From Bacteroidota bacterium (GTDB taxonomy: Bacteria > Bacteroidota > Bacteroidia > Chitinophagales > Chitinophagaceae): a stretch of 48,989 nt of DNA. A model generated the notes under the pieces. That model saw only the letters and a program-made list of their open reading frames with translations, was not told the origin of the DNA and did not search any database. This document shows positions 25,533-37,100 of the stretch, piece by piece. Where the stretch lies: contig JABDHF010000014.1 of NCBI GenBank assembly GCA_013285595.1, forward strand, positions 1 through 48,989. The letters are read 5' to 3'. Every line of letters starts with the position of its first letter. Position 1 is the stretch's first letter. The position numbers and the translations under genes are program-made.

Positions 25533-27728
25533 ATGTCCAGTAAATTCAAGTTTCTTTTTTTTGTATTATTTATTGAAGGCGCTGCACTAATGGCCGTAGA
25601 GCTGATGAGTGCAAAACTCGTTGCGCCTTTCTACGGTAGTTCCCTGTATGTATGGACCACCGTGCTTATTAGCACTATTGCCGGCCTTACCCTGGGCTAT
25701 TTTTCCGGTGGATTGTTATCCCGCCAAAAAAATATCGAAAAGAAACTGGCTGCAATATTAAGTATAGCAGCGGCACTGGTTTTTGCCTTACCATATAGCG
25801 CCGATGCGCTCATTCACATTACATCTGGCTTTGGCCTTATTCCTGGCATATGTCTTACCTCACTGTTGCTGATCATACCACCCTTGTTATGCTTCGGTAT
25901 GGTAGGGCCCATTATAGTCAGCCTGGTAAGCACAGAGGTGGCTACGGAAGGAACCATGGCCGGTACGGTTTATTTTATATCTACGTCTGGTGGAATACTC
26001 TCTACTTTTTTGTTTGGCTGCTACCTTATACCTCATGCGGGGCTCAGATTTTGTGCACTGGCCACAGGAGTATCGTTAGCCTTATTACCTATTATCTACC
26101 TCGCACTATTTATGGCCTCAGAAAAGGCATCAGCGGAACCCGGTAACGGGCAGGTAAAAAATGATCAAAAGGGAGACAGCATAAAAAAAAGCGGCTACCT
26201 GTTTGCAGTAATAGAGGGCGCCGCGGTAATGGCTATAGAGCTCATCGCAGCAAGAATGCTGGCGCCCTATTTTGGTGCGTCGCTTTTTGTTTGGGCGGTG
26301 GTTATTGGGTTTACATTTACGGGGCTTGCTATTGGCTACTATGCAGGTGGCCGGCTTGCCGATAAATATAACCCACTGCATGCCTTGCAGTGGTCGTTGC
26401 TCGGAGCCTCAGTATTACTGATGCTTATGCATTTCACTTCGCAGCAGCTGACAATGGCCTTCGTAGCAACCAACTTTAATACTGCATCCATACTCGTAAG
26501 CTCGCTAATTATTCTGCCTCCCCTGGCAATGCTTGGCATGGTACCTACCCTGCTGATAAAACATTTAACCAGGCAAGCGAACGATGCGGGCGCAGTAACG
26601 GGAAAGGTGTATGCCATTTCTTCGGTAAGCGGCATTATCACGTTAATACTATTCGGATTCTATATTATTCCTTCGTTTGGGTTAACGGCGCCATCAATCA
26701 TTACCGGCATTGCAGTTGGCATTATACCTTTTACAAAAGTTATTTCCCGGAAAAAATATTCATCCCTTGCATTTATATTATTTGTCTTTATATCGTGGTC
26801 TTTAAAAAAAACGGTACAGCAATCTGCCGGTATTGAGGTTCCGTATTATTCCGAAGGCTTATTGGGGCAAGTGATGGTAGCAGATGTATTGAATAACGAT
26901 AATACACCACCTACTACCGACAGGATACTTTATGTGAACAGGATAGGCGAAACATTTATTAACAAAAATACCGGCGCCACCCAGGCCAATTATCTTGTTT
27001 ATGTTTCCTGCATCGCCAGCAAATTAAAGGAAGGCTCAAATGCTTTATTATTAGGATTAGGTGGCGGGTCTATTGCCAATATGCTGCACAACGACCTCAA
27101 ACTTAATGTAGATGTGGCAGAGCTGGATCAACGGGTTACAGATGTATCGAGGGAGTATTTTTCGTTGAGCAGCGAAGTGCATGTAACCGTTGATGATGCA
27201 AGGCACTACCTGGAGCAAACCTCCAAAAAATACGATCTCATATTTTTCGATGTTTTTCGTGGCGATATTCCGCCTCCACACGTTTTGAGCCTGGAAAGTT
27301 TTAAAAAGGCCAGATCACTGCTTAATGAGAATGGTATGATCATTGTAAATTTCTATGGCTTTTTGAGTGGCGACATAGGAAAAGCCGGCAGATCTATATA
27401 CAAGACCTTATGCGAGGCCGGCCTCAAAACAAGGATATTGCCCACCACAGGCACTGAAGAAGAGCGCAACCTATTGCTAATCGCCAGCGCCGAAAACCAG
27501 GACTTCAGCACGTTAAGGACACCGCTATACCTGTATGGCAAAAAGGCAGATATGGACACCATGTTTGTTGAGCGCAAAATACCCGACCTAAATGACGCAG
27601 TGATCTTTACAGACGACAAACCTGTACTTGACCTGATGGTACTGAATGCCACTAATAATTTCAGAGGTTGGTTCGACCAGCACTACGTCAATCTATTTTG
27701 GAATAATGGAGTACCATTGTTTGAATAA
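25533..27728 (+). CDS. Membrane protein with duplicated TM domain fused to a spermidine-synthase-like domain
   Basis: The 731-residue protein has two homologous membrane halves: residues 13-60 (FIEGAALMAVELMSAKL...) align without gaps to 226-273 (VIEGAAVMAIELIAARM...), and LFGCYLIPHAGL (160-171) aligns to LFGFYIIPSFGL (373-384), both offset by 213. From about 433 a Rossmann-fold domain resembles spermidine synthase: LLLGLGGGSIA (505-515), VAELDQRV (528-535), DDARHYLEQ (554-562), and YDLIFFDVF...PPHVLSLESF (567-590). The membrane part resembles multi-spanning proteins often annotated as fused MFS/spermidine synthases. The C-terminal domain should bind a decarboxylated-SAM-like or SAM-like cofactor on the cytoplasmic side, but true aminopropyl transfer is unproven. 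It is co-transcribed with the sulfotransferase-like gene. Confidence 0.8.
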   Translation: MSSKFKFLFFVLFIEGAALMAVELMSAKLVAPFYGSSLYVWTTVLISTIAGLTLGYFSGGLLSRQKNIEKKLAAILSIAAALVFALPYSADALIHITSGFGLIPGICLTSLLLIIPPLLCFGMVGPIIVSLVSTEVATEGTMAGTVYFISTSGGILSTFLFGCYLIPHAGLRFCALATGVSLALLPIIYLALFMASEKASAEPGNGQVKNDQKGDSIKKSGYLFAVIEGAAVMAIELIAARMLAPYFGASLFVWAVVIGFTFTGLAIGYYAGGRLADKYNPLHALQWSLLGASVLLMLMHFTSQQLTMAFVATNFNTASILVSSLIILPPLAMLGMVPTLLIKHLTRQANDAGAVTGKVYAISSVSGIITLILFGFYIIPSFGLTAPSIITGIAVGIIPFTKVISRKKYSSLAFILFVFISWSLKKTVQQSAGIEVPYYSEGLLGQVMVADVLNNDNTPPTTDRILYVNRIGETFINKNTGATQANYLVYVSCIASKLKEGSNALLLGLGGGSIANMLHNDLKLNVDVAELDQRVTDVSREYFSLSSEVHVTVDDARHYLEQTSKKYDLIFFDVFRGDIPPPHVLSLESFKKARSLLNENGMIIVNFYGFLSGDIGKAGRSIYKTLCEAGLKTRILPTTGTEEERNLLLIASAENQDFSTLRTPLYLYGKKADMDTMFVERKIPDLNDAVIFTDDKPVLDLMVLNATNNFRGWFDQHYVNLFWNNGVPLFE

Positions 27729-28114
27729 AATCATTTATTACAAATTTGATTGCCCAATAATGCGTTTCATTTATATTGTAAATTTCGAATAAAAAAAATA
27801 GAAACTATATATTAAAGATCTTTCACTTCCTTTTATAAAAAAAAGCAACATATCATCGTTTTATCTGCGAATGTCTTGGATAACTTCTTGTTTTATTATA
27901 AATAAAATAAAACATCTATAATTTCATAAGAATATCAATATTTTCATGCATCTTTCGTTGTATTATTTGCGTTTTTACAATGGATAAGTTTTTTTATAAG
28001 TTAGTGCTAAAAATGTGATAATATTTGTTATTTTTGGCTAAAATAACATTTATTTACATATTTTTTTATGTAAAGCGTCTTGTTATAAGTAAAATCCTAG
28101 CTACTGTTTATAAA
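27729..28114 (+). promoter_or_regulatory. AT-rich intergenic region with probable promoter of the largest adhesin gene
   Basis: This 386-bp gap is strongly AT-rich and has no convincing gene. TATTTTTG at 28029-28036 matches the TAnnTTTG -7 box exactly. That gives a leader of roughly 70 nt to the ATG at 28115. The in-frame TTG at 28025 lies before this box, so translation from there is unlikely. No clear terminator for the upstream operon was found. Confidence 0.5.
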
Positions 28115-31100
28115 ATGCGTATTATGAAAAGATCTACAAAAGCTTTTTTACCTACAACTCAGTTAACTATAGCCCAGAAAACAAAAGGCGCGCCACATTT
28201 GCCTTTTGCCCTGAATTTAAAAGCTTTAGGCACTGCGGTATTGCTCCTGTTAGTCTTGTCGATGACTAATAAAGCATATGCGGTAGCCCGCAGTGGTGCA
28301 CTTGCAGCCGGTACGGTACCCACTTCTACAATCATATGCAAGGGCACTACAAGCCAGGTGATCTACAGTTTCAAATTCACCCAAACGGGCACAAATACCC
28401 TGAACTCTTTTACCTTCACTACAAGTGGTTTGGCTCCTGCGGCAGATGTTACTGGCTATAGCTTATACTGGAATACCACAAACTCGTTTACGGGCGCTAC
28501 ATTATATAACTCTGTAAGCACCGGAACCGGCCCAGGAACACATACTATTAGCGGGAGCAAATCCCTGACAGCAACATCCTGGTTCTTTTTTGTTGTTGCA
28601 GATATATCGTCTACTGCAGCTATTGGAGACGATATTACGGTAACCGCTATTACAAATTCCACAGCGTCAGGTAATTTCTCCTTTTCAAATACGGAAAACT
28701 ATTCAGGCGCGGCGGCAGCCGGCCTTACAATGCTGGTAACTGCGCCGCCGTCCGTTTCTGCCGGTTCGGCAGTTTGCCCAGGGTCTTCTTCTACACTTGT
28801 TGGCGCCCCTACAGGTGGCACATGGGCCAGCAGCGCCACTGCAATTGCTACTGTAGGCACTAATGGTGTAGTAACCGGTGTTGGCAATAATGGCGGTACG
28901 GCAATCATCTCATATACACAAGGAGGCTGCCCCGCCACAACGGTGGAAACAGTGAACCCTGCACCGTCGCCCATAGTTTTAACCCCCGCAAGTTCTTACA
29001 CCGTATGTACAGGATCGGGTGTTGCCGTTACCGCTGCCGCCAATACCGCTACGATCACTTTGCTGGCTCAAAATTTCAATTCCGGGCTAACCGGCCAGGT
29101 AGGCGGGGCATGGACCATTGTAAACACAGGGGCTACCTCTCCTCAAAACTGGTCGATACAGAATCCTCCGGGTTGGTCCGACGTAAATATACCAGGCGAC
29201 GGCTCCCCATTTGCAGAAGCAGATGCAGATCAGGCTGGGTTCGTTTTCCTGACCACTTCGTTAATCTCGCCGTCATTTTCCACGGTAGGATTTCCTGCAG
29301 CATCACTTAATTCAAATGTATACATGAAGCCAGGTGGCGATGTTGCCGAAATTGATTATTCTACTGATGGAGGCTCTTCATGGAACTTAGTATACAATTA
29401 TCAAAATATATTCAATACAACCACAGGAACCACAAGTTGGTCTGCAGCCACACCTACCCAAACAATAGTATTACCTGCCGGGGCAATGGGGCAATCAAAT
29501 GTTAAGTTAAGGTGGTATTACAGCAGCTATTTCGAATGGTACTGGGCGGTTGATAATATATCGGTAACTGTGAGCCCTCAGGCGCTTCCAGCTACTGCAT
29601 TTACATGGGCCGGCCCATCGGGCTTGTCTTGTACCAGCAACTGTTATACATCTACCCTTACACCGGCAGCGGGTGGTTTAAACATTTACACAGTAACAGC
29701 GCTTTATAATGGCTGTACTGCTACAAAGCCGGTTAGCGTCAATGTTGTAGTACCACAAACTATACTTACAAATGCACCGGTGTGTGTTGGGGCATCCACT
29801 ACCACTTTAACCAATGTGCTTTCGGGTGGTACATGGAGCAGCAGTAACACCGGCGTGGCAGCTGTTGGGTCTACTTCCGGAGTGCTCACAGGCGTTAGCC
29901 CTGGTGTATCTACCATTACTTATACAGTGCCTCCGGGCTGTTCTATTACTGCGCAGGCTACTGTAAATCCGTTACCAGATGTCAGCAGCTTTAATACATC
30001 GGCCGCCACTAACCCATGTGCCGGCTCAGGCTCGGTGGTTTCGGTAAATGCATCTACCCTCGGCTCGGCAACTTATACCGTACAATACAGCTTGAGCGGC
30101 GCCAATACAGGTACCGGCACTGCAACGTTAGTCACCTCTTCGGGATTAGGCACATTCACCACATCGGCCCTGGCCAATGCAGGTGCAACAACAGTTACTA
30201 TTACATCGGTGTCTAACCTGTTAAGCTGCAATCAGCCAGTGACCACTGGTAATACCGTAAGCTTTACCGTTAACCCACTGCCGGCCGGCATAACTGGAAC
30301 CGCTACAGTTTGCGCCGGACAGACCACAACACTTGCCGACGCCGTAACCGGTGGCACATGGAGCAGCAGCAATACATCGCTCGCTACGGTAGATGCATCA
30401 GGCAATATAACAGGTGTTGCCGGTGGCGCTCCGCTTATATCTTATACTATTTCATCGGGCTGCGCCGCTACCAGGGCAGTTACCGTTAATGCCGCTCCAC
30501 CTATTACAGGTCTAACCGGTCTGTGTGTTGGCCAAACCACTACACTTACTGACGCAGCTAGCGGAGGCACCTGGAACAGCAGCAATACCACAGTTGCTAC
30601 TATTGATCCTTCTGCGGGAATAGTAACAAGCGTAGCTTTAGGTACTACAGTTATATCTTATACCTCCCCAGCTACCGGTTGTACTGCTACAACATCATTG
30701 GCTGTTACCAATACACCCGGCCTCTTTACTGTTACAGGCGGCGGCACATATTGCCCGGGCAGCGTTGGTGTTCATATCGGGCTAACGGGGTCTAATCCCG
30801 GCGTTAGCTACCAGCTATTTATTGGCGCAACAGCCATTGGCAGCCCGGTAACAGGCACAGGCGGCGTTATTGATTTTGGCTTTGAAACATCTACAGGTAC
30901 CTACCAGGTGATAGCAAACCCAGGCACTCCATGTGCAGTAACTATGACCGGCACGGCTGTAGTTAGCACCTCGGCATCGCCGGCGCTCTATATCGTTGGT
31001 GGCGGCGGCAGCTATTGCGCTGGTGGCATAGGCGTTCCGGTAACACTGAGCGGTTCAGACTTTGCTTTCAATTACCAGTTATACAATGGAGCCGTACCGG

Positions 31101-34100
31101 TGGGCAGCCCACTGCCTGGCGTTAGCGGGCTTCTTAATTTCGGCCTGCAAACTGCATCGGGTAATTATACTGTAGTTGCTATCAATGGAACTACCGGCTG
31201 CAGCAGAACAATGACCGGAAGCGCTACAGTAACTACCAACCCTAAACCGGGTGCATACCTGGTAACGGGCGGTGGCGGTTTTTGCGCTAGCGCTACTGGT
31301 GTACCAGTAGGCCTTGCAAACTCTGATGCCGGTGTCACTTATACACTGCTTCGCGGCGCTACTGTTGTTTATACAACTACGGGAACGGGCGCCTTACTTA
31401 ATTTCGGTTTACAAAACATTGGCGGCACATATACTGTTACCGCAGTAAGCGGTGCAGGATGCACCACTGCAATGACCGGAAGCGCTACTGTGATCATTAA
31501 TCCATTGCCACCCGTTAGTAATGTAACCGGCGGAGGCGCTTATTGTGCCGGCGGTACTGGTGTACATATTGGGTTAAATGGCTCGGCAGTAGGCGTACAA
31601 TATCAATTGACCAGTGGCGCGCCTGTAGGTGCGCCGATGATAGGCACCAGCTTCCCGCTCGATTTTGGTTTGTTAACCGTTGCAGCAACTTATAGCGTTA
31701 CCGCAACAAATACAACCACCGGCTGCAGCAGCAGCATGGCTGGCAGCGCAACGGTGACCGTTAATGTAGTGCCTGTTAATACGTACAGTGTAACGGGTGG
31801 AGGCACATTTTGTACCGGCGACGCGGGTTTCACAATTGGCTTAAGCGGTTCAACCAGCGGCATCAAATATCAATTGCTTAATGGCCTGACACCTGTGGGC
31901 AGCATTATAACAGGTGGCGGATCAACTATCTCTTTCGGCACCATTACTACTGCAGGCACTTATTCGGTGCAGGCTACAAATACAACTACCGGCTGCACAT
32001 CTATTATGACTGGTACCGCGTCAATAATCGTAAACAACCCTCCTCCTGCATTTAATGTGCTTGGTGGCGGAGGTTATTGCATTGGCGGCACCGGCGTAAA
32101 TATTACTCTGAACGGATCTACCCCTGGTGTAAAATACCAGTTATATAATGGAACAACTGCAGTTGGCAGCCTTATACCCGGTACCGGCTTTGCTTTCAAT
32201 TTTGGCCTGCAAACTGCGGCCGGAAGCTATAACGTTCGTGCAACCGATACAGCTACTGGTTGCCAGCGGGCAATGACAGGAAGTGTGGCGGTTACCATTA
32301 ACCCGTTACCAAATATATATCCACTTACAGGCGGTGGCGGCTATTGCCCCGGCAGCGCTGGTGTGCATGTAGGCCTCAGCGGATCCGATCTTAACGTAAA
32401 TTATCAACTCACAATTGGCGCTACTGCTTCCGGTTCTTTTGCCGGCACAGGCGCTCCACTTGATTTCGGCCTCGAAACAACCGTTGCTAACTATACAGTG
32501 ACAGCGTTAAATACAATTACAGGTTGCAGCGCCAATATGCTTGGCTTCTCGTCTGTCAGCGTTAATGCACTTCCATCTCTGTTCCTGGTTACAGGTCCTG
32601 GTGGTAGTTATTGTGCTGGCGGCGCTGGCCTTCCGGTTGGCCTTTCTGGCTCGGCTACTGGCATCAACTACCAGTTATATCGCAATGGCATTGCTACCGG
32701 CTCACCTATTGCGGGTGGTAGTATTGTCCCATTCACTTTTGGCCCGCAAACAGCAGCGGGTAATTATACTGTTGTTGCTACAAGCACCGTAACAGGCTGC
32801 ACACAAACAATGACCGGCAATGCTGTAATAGCAATTACCCCGCCACCTACGGTTTATACAGTTACAGGTGGTGGCAGTTTCTGCATAGGTGGTACAGGAA
32901 CATACGTGAGCCTTAACGGATCAACCGCAGGTGTCAATTACCAGCTTTACAACGGCGGCCCTGTTGGCGGTGTAGTAGGCGGCACAGGTTCCCCGCTTAA
33001 TTTCGGTCCTTTTACCGCTACTGGTACGTATACTATAATAGCAACAAACCCAGTCACTACCTGTACAGTGAATATGCTGAGCAGCGCCTCTATAGCCACA
33101 AACGCACTTCCTGTGCCACAGGCAGTTTCCGGCGGTGGCAGCTATTGTGCCGGCGGCGGCGGCCGTGTAGTAGGTATGGCCACGTCTACAGTTGGCGTTA
33201 ACTATCAGCTATCAAATGGTTCTGCAGCAATCGGTGGCCCTGTTCCAGGTACAGGCGCAGCATTCAATTTTGGTTCAGAAACTTTGCCTGGTACTTATAC
33301 GGTTGTTGCTGCAAACGCATCTACCGGCTGCACCAATAGCATGACCGGATCTGCTACAGTCACCGTTAATCCGTTACCGGAAAAAGATACAGTTACCGGC
33401 GGAGGCAACTATTGCTCCGGTGGTACCGGTGTTCATGTCGGCATCAGTAATACGGTTTCGGGCGTTACTTACCAGTTATTCGATGGTACTATAACAGTAG
33501 GTTTCCCTGTTACAGGTGCCGGTGGCGCTTACGATTTTGGCGCGCAGTTAGCAGCAGGTGCTTATACAGTCGTTGCTACTGATGTTAATGGCTGTATGAA
33601 TACTATGTATGGCAGCGGTGTAGTGGCTATTAATCCATTACCTGGCTCTTACTTTGTTGCTGGCGGTGGCAGTCACTGCCCTGGCGCTGCAGGCCTTCCG
33701 GTTCTGTTAAATGGTTCCGACATGGGCTTCAATTACCAGTTGCTCCGCGATGCGGCAACAGTAGGTAGCCCAATGGCTGGCACTGGTGTATTCCTCAATT
33801 TTGGCATACAGTCAGCAGCAGGTGTTTATACTGTAGTTGCTACTAATCCGCTTACAGGTTGTACTAAAACAATGACCGGAAGCACCACTGTATCTATAGC
33901 GCCGCTTCCGGATGTTGATACAGTTACAGGCGGTGGCAATTACTGTCCTGGTGGCGCCGGCGCATCTGTTAGCCTGAACACATCGGCCACGGGCGTTAAT
34001 TATCAATTATTCCACGATGGCTTTATGACCGGCACTGCGGTTGCAGGCACCGGCGATCTACTCGATTTCGGCCCGCAAACAGCAACAGGGGCTTACACTG

Positions 34101-37100
34101 TAGTGGCTACAGACGCAACAACTACCTGTAGCGCTAATATGTTTGGCAGTGTGCATGTAGGTAATTATCCCACCCCGGCAGCCTTTATGGTATCTGGCGG
34201 TGGCAGCTTCTGCCCAGGTGGCACAGGTATAAATGTTATTATCAGCGGCTCTGAAACAGGTGTTAGCTATCAGCTGCTCAATGGCACAACAGCCGAGGGC
34301 AGCCCACTGGATGGCACCGGCAGCGGACTTAACTTCGGTGCGCAAACTGCAACCGGCACATATACGGTATTAGCTACAAACGCAGGCACAGGTTGTACCA
34401 GCACTATGACACATACCGCTACTGTTACTAATTATCCTTTACCTGGTGCATTTGTTGTTACTGGTGGCGGCGGTTATTGCGTTGGCGGCTTAGGAGTGCC
34501 GGTTACACTGGCTGGCTCTGCTGTAGGTATCAACTACCAGTTATATAACAATAGTGTTGCAATTGGTGGCGCTATTGCTGCAGGTACAGGTTCCGGTATT
34601 AACTTCGGAAACCAGGCTGCCGGGGGCAATTATACAGTCATTGCAACAAACGCTTCTACAGGTTGCACAAATAATATGACTGGCTCAACGGCCATCACTA
34701 TCAGTAGCTTACCCGTGACTCATACAGTATCAGGCAGTGGCGCAAGCTATTGCGAAGGTGGTGCTGGTATCGATGTTTCTATAGACAATACAGATGCAGG
34801 TGTTAACTACCAATTATACAGGGCTGGCGCCATGATAGGTGTTCCGGTATTAGGTACAGGCTCTGCAATTGACTTTGGTTTACAAACTGTCGCCGGTACT
34901 TATACCGTAGTGGCAATAAATGCTACTTTGGGCTGTACCAGCAACATGGCTGGCAGCGCATCAATAAGCATCACTCCCCTGCCTTCAGTTAATAATGTAA
35001 TTGGCGGCGGCGGTTATTGCGCTGGCAGCGGCGGTATACACATTGGCCTCGATGGTTCTATGGCCGGCGTTTCTTACCAGCTGCAAAATGGTGGGGTTAA
35101 TTTCGGCGCTGCTGTTTCGGGCACCGGCGCTGCGCTCGATCTCGGCGCACAAACGTTTGTCGGCACCTATACGGTTGTAGCTACAAATACAGGTTCAGGA
35201 TGTACCAGCAGCATGGCAGGTACCGCAACAATATCTATCAATGCATTACCGGGAGTTTTCGCGGTAACAGGTGGTGGTAATTATTGTGCAGGCGCCGACG
35301 GTGTAGCAATTGGCCTGTCTGGCTCCGACCCGGTTGGCGTTACTTACCAGTTGCAGAGAGGCGGCACATCAGTCGGCGCTCCGGTTGCAGCTACAGGCGG
35401 CGCTATCAGCTTCGGTTTACAAACTGCGGCTGGCGCCTATACAGTTGTGGCTACTAACGCAGGTACATCATGTTCCGTGAGCATGGCCTCTGGTACAAAC
35501 ATCGTAGTTAACACACTGCCTGCTGTTTATAGCGTCACAGGTGGTGGTGGTTACTGCGCAGATGGCATTGGTGTTACTGTGGGTTTAAGCAGCTCTACCC
35601 CTGGCATCAGCTACCAGCTATTCAGAGGCGTATTTACGGTTGGCGGTACTGTGGCCGGAACCGGCAGTTCGCTGAACTTCGGTACCCAGTCTGTTGCAGG
35701 TGCATATACAGTGATGGCAACCAATGGCGCTACTACCTGTGCTAACACTATGGCGGGCGCAGCCAATGTAATTGTCAATCCACTGCCAACAGTTAACAAC
35801 GTAACTGGTGGCGGCACCTATTGCCCGGGCAGCTCTGGTGTTCATGTTGGCCTCGATGGTTCTAACAGTGGCGTTCTTTATCAAATATCAATTAATGGTT
35901 CAGTTTCTGGTAGCCCGATTACAGGCACTGGCGCTCCTTTAGATCTTGGCCTGCAAACCGGTATTGGTTCTTATACAGTTGCTGCTGCAAATGCAGCTAC
36001 GGGTTGCACCAGCAATATGGCTGGCAGCGTCAGCGTTTCTCTTGGCAGCGCGGTTACCCCTGCTGTAACTATTAATACAGGTATGGGCGATACTGTTTGC
36101 TCAGGTACGGTAACTACTTTCTCTGCATTGGCTACCAACCAGGGTGCTGCTCCTGTCTATCATTGGAGTGTAAATGGCGTAGCTGCAAGCTTAGGCAGCT
36201 CATATACATATACACCATCAAATGGCGACAATATAAGTGTAACGCTCAACAGCGATGCTGCATGTGCAACTCCGGCAACTGTAAGCAACTCCATAGTAAT
36301 GAGTGTACTCAACAATGCATTGCCTTCAGTTGTAGTGAGCACATCTCCGGGTAGCGAAGTATGCCAGGGTACGGTGGTCAACTATACTGCCAACCCAATG
36401 TATGGTGGTACAGCGCCAATATTCACATGGCTGAAAAATGGTATCACTGTGGCCGCAGGCAGCGACTATTCTTATGCACCGAACGACAGCGACATAGTAT
36501 CATGCCGTATGACCAGCAACTATACATGTCGCCTTGCTAATATCGTATCAAGCAATAATATACTGATGCAGGTGGATCAGCCGGTAATACCTGTAGTGAC
36601 TATCTCCGCATCGCCAAGTGCTCATGTAAACGAAGGAGACCTGGTGACGTTAACAGCAACAGTTAGCAATGGCGGTATTGCCCCTGTATATCAGTGGTAT
36701 GTAAACGGCGTACCGATACCAGACGGAGTTACTCCTATACTTAGCAGCAGCAACTTTGTAAATGGCGATTCGGTAACTATCCAGGTTACAAGCAGCGGCG
36801 CCTGCTCAAATCTTGTTGGCTTCAACTCGCTGCGCATATTTACTAATGTCGGCGTAACACAGGTTACTAACACTAATAGCAATATAGCGCTGGTACCTAA
36901 CCCTAACAAGGGCGACTTTACAGTGAAAGGAACCTTAGGCATCGTAACCGACGAAGAAGTATCGCTTGAAGTATACGACATGCTTGGCCAGTTGGTTTAC
37001 AAAAATACAGTTATGACACATGGCGGAAATGTAAACGAACATGTACAGCTGAATGGCGGACTTGCAAATGGCATGTATATGCTGAACCTTCACTCTGCAA

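Noticed and set aside
28025-28114. N-terminal extension of the giant adhesin from TTG 28025
   Set aside because: The extension would span the TATTTTTG -7 box and adds a hydrophobic stretch ahead of the genuine signal peptide.
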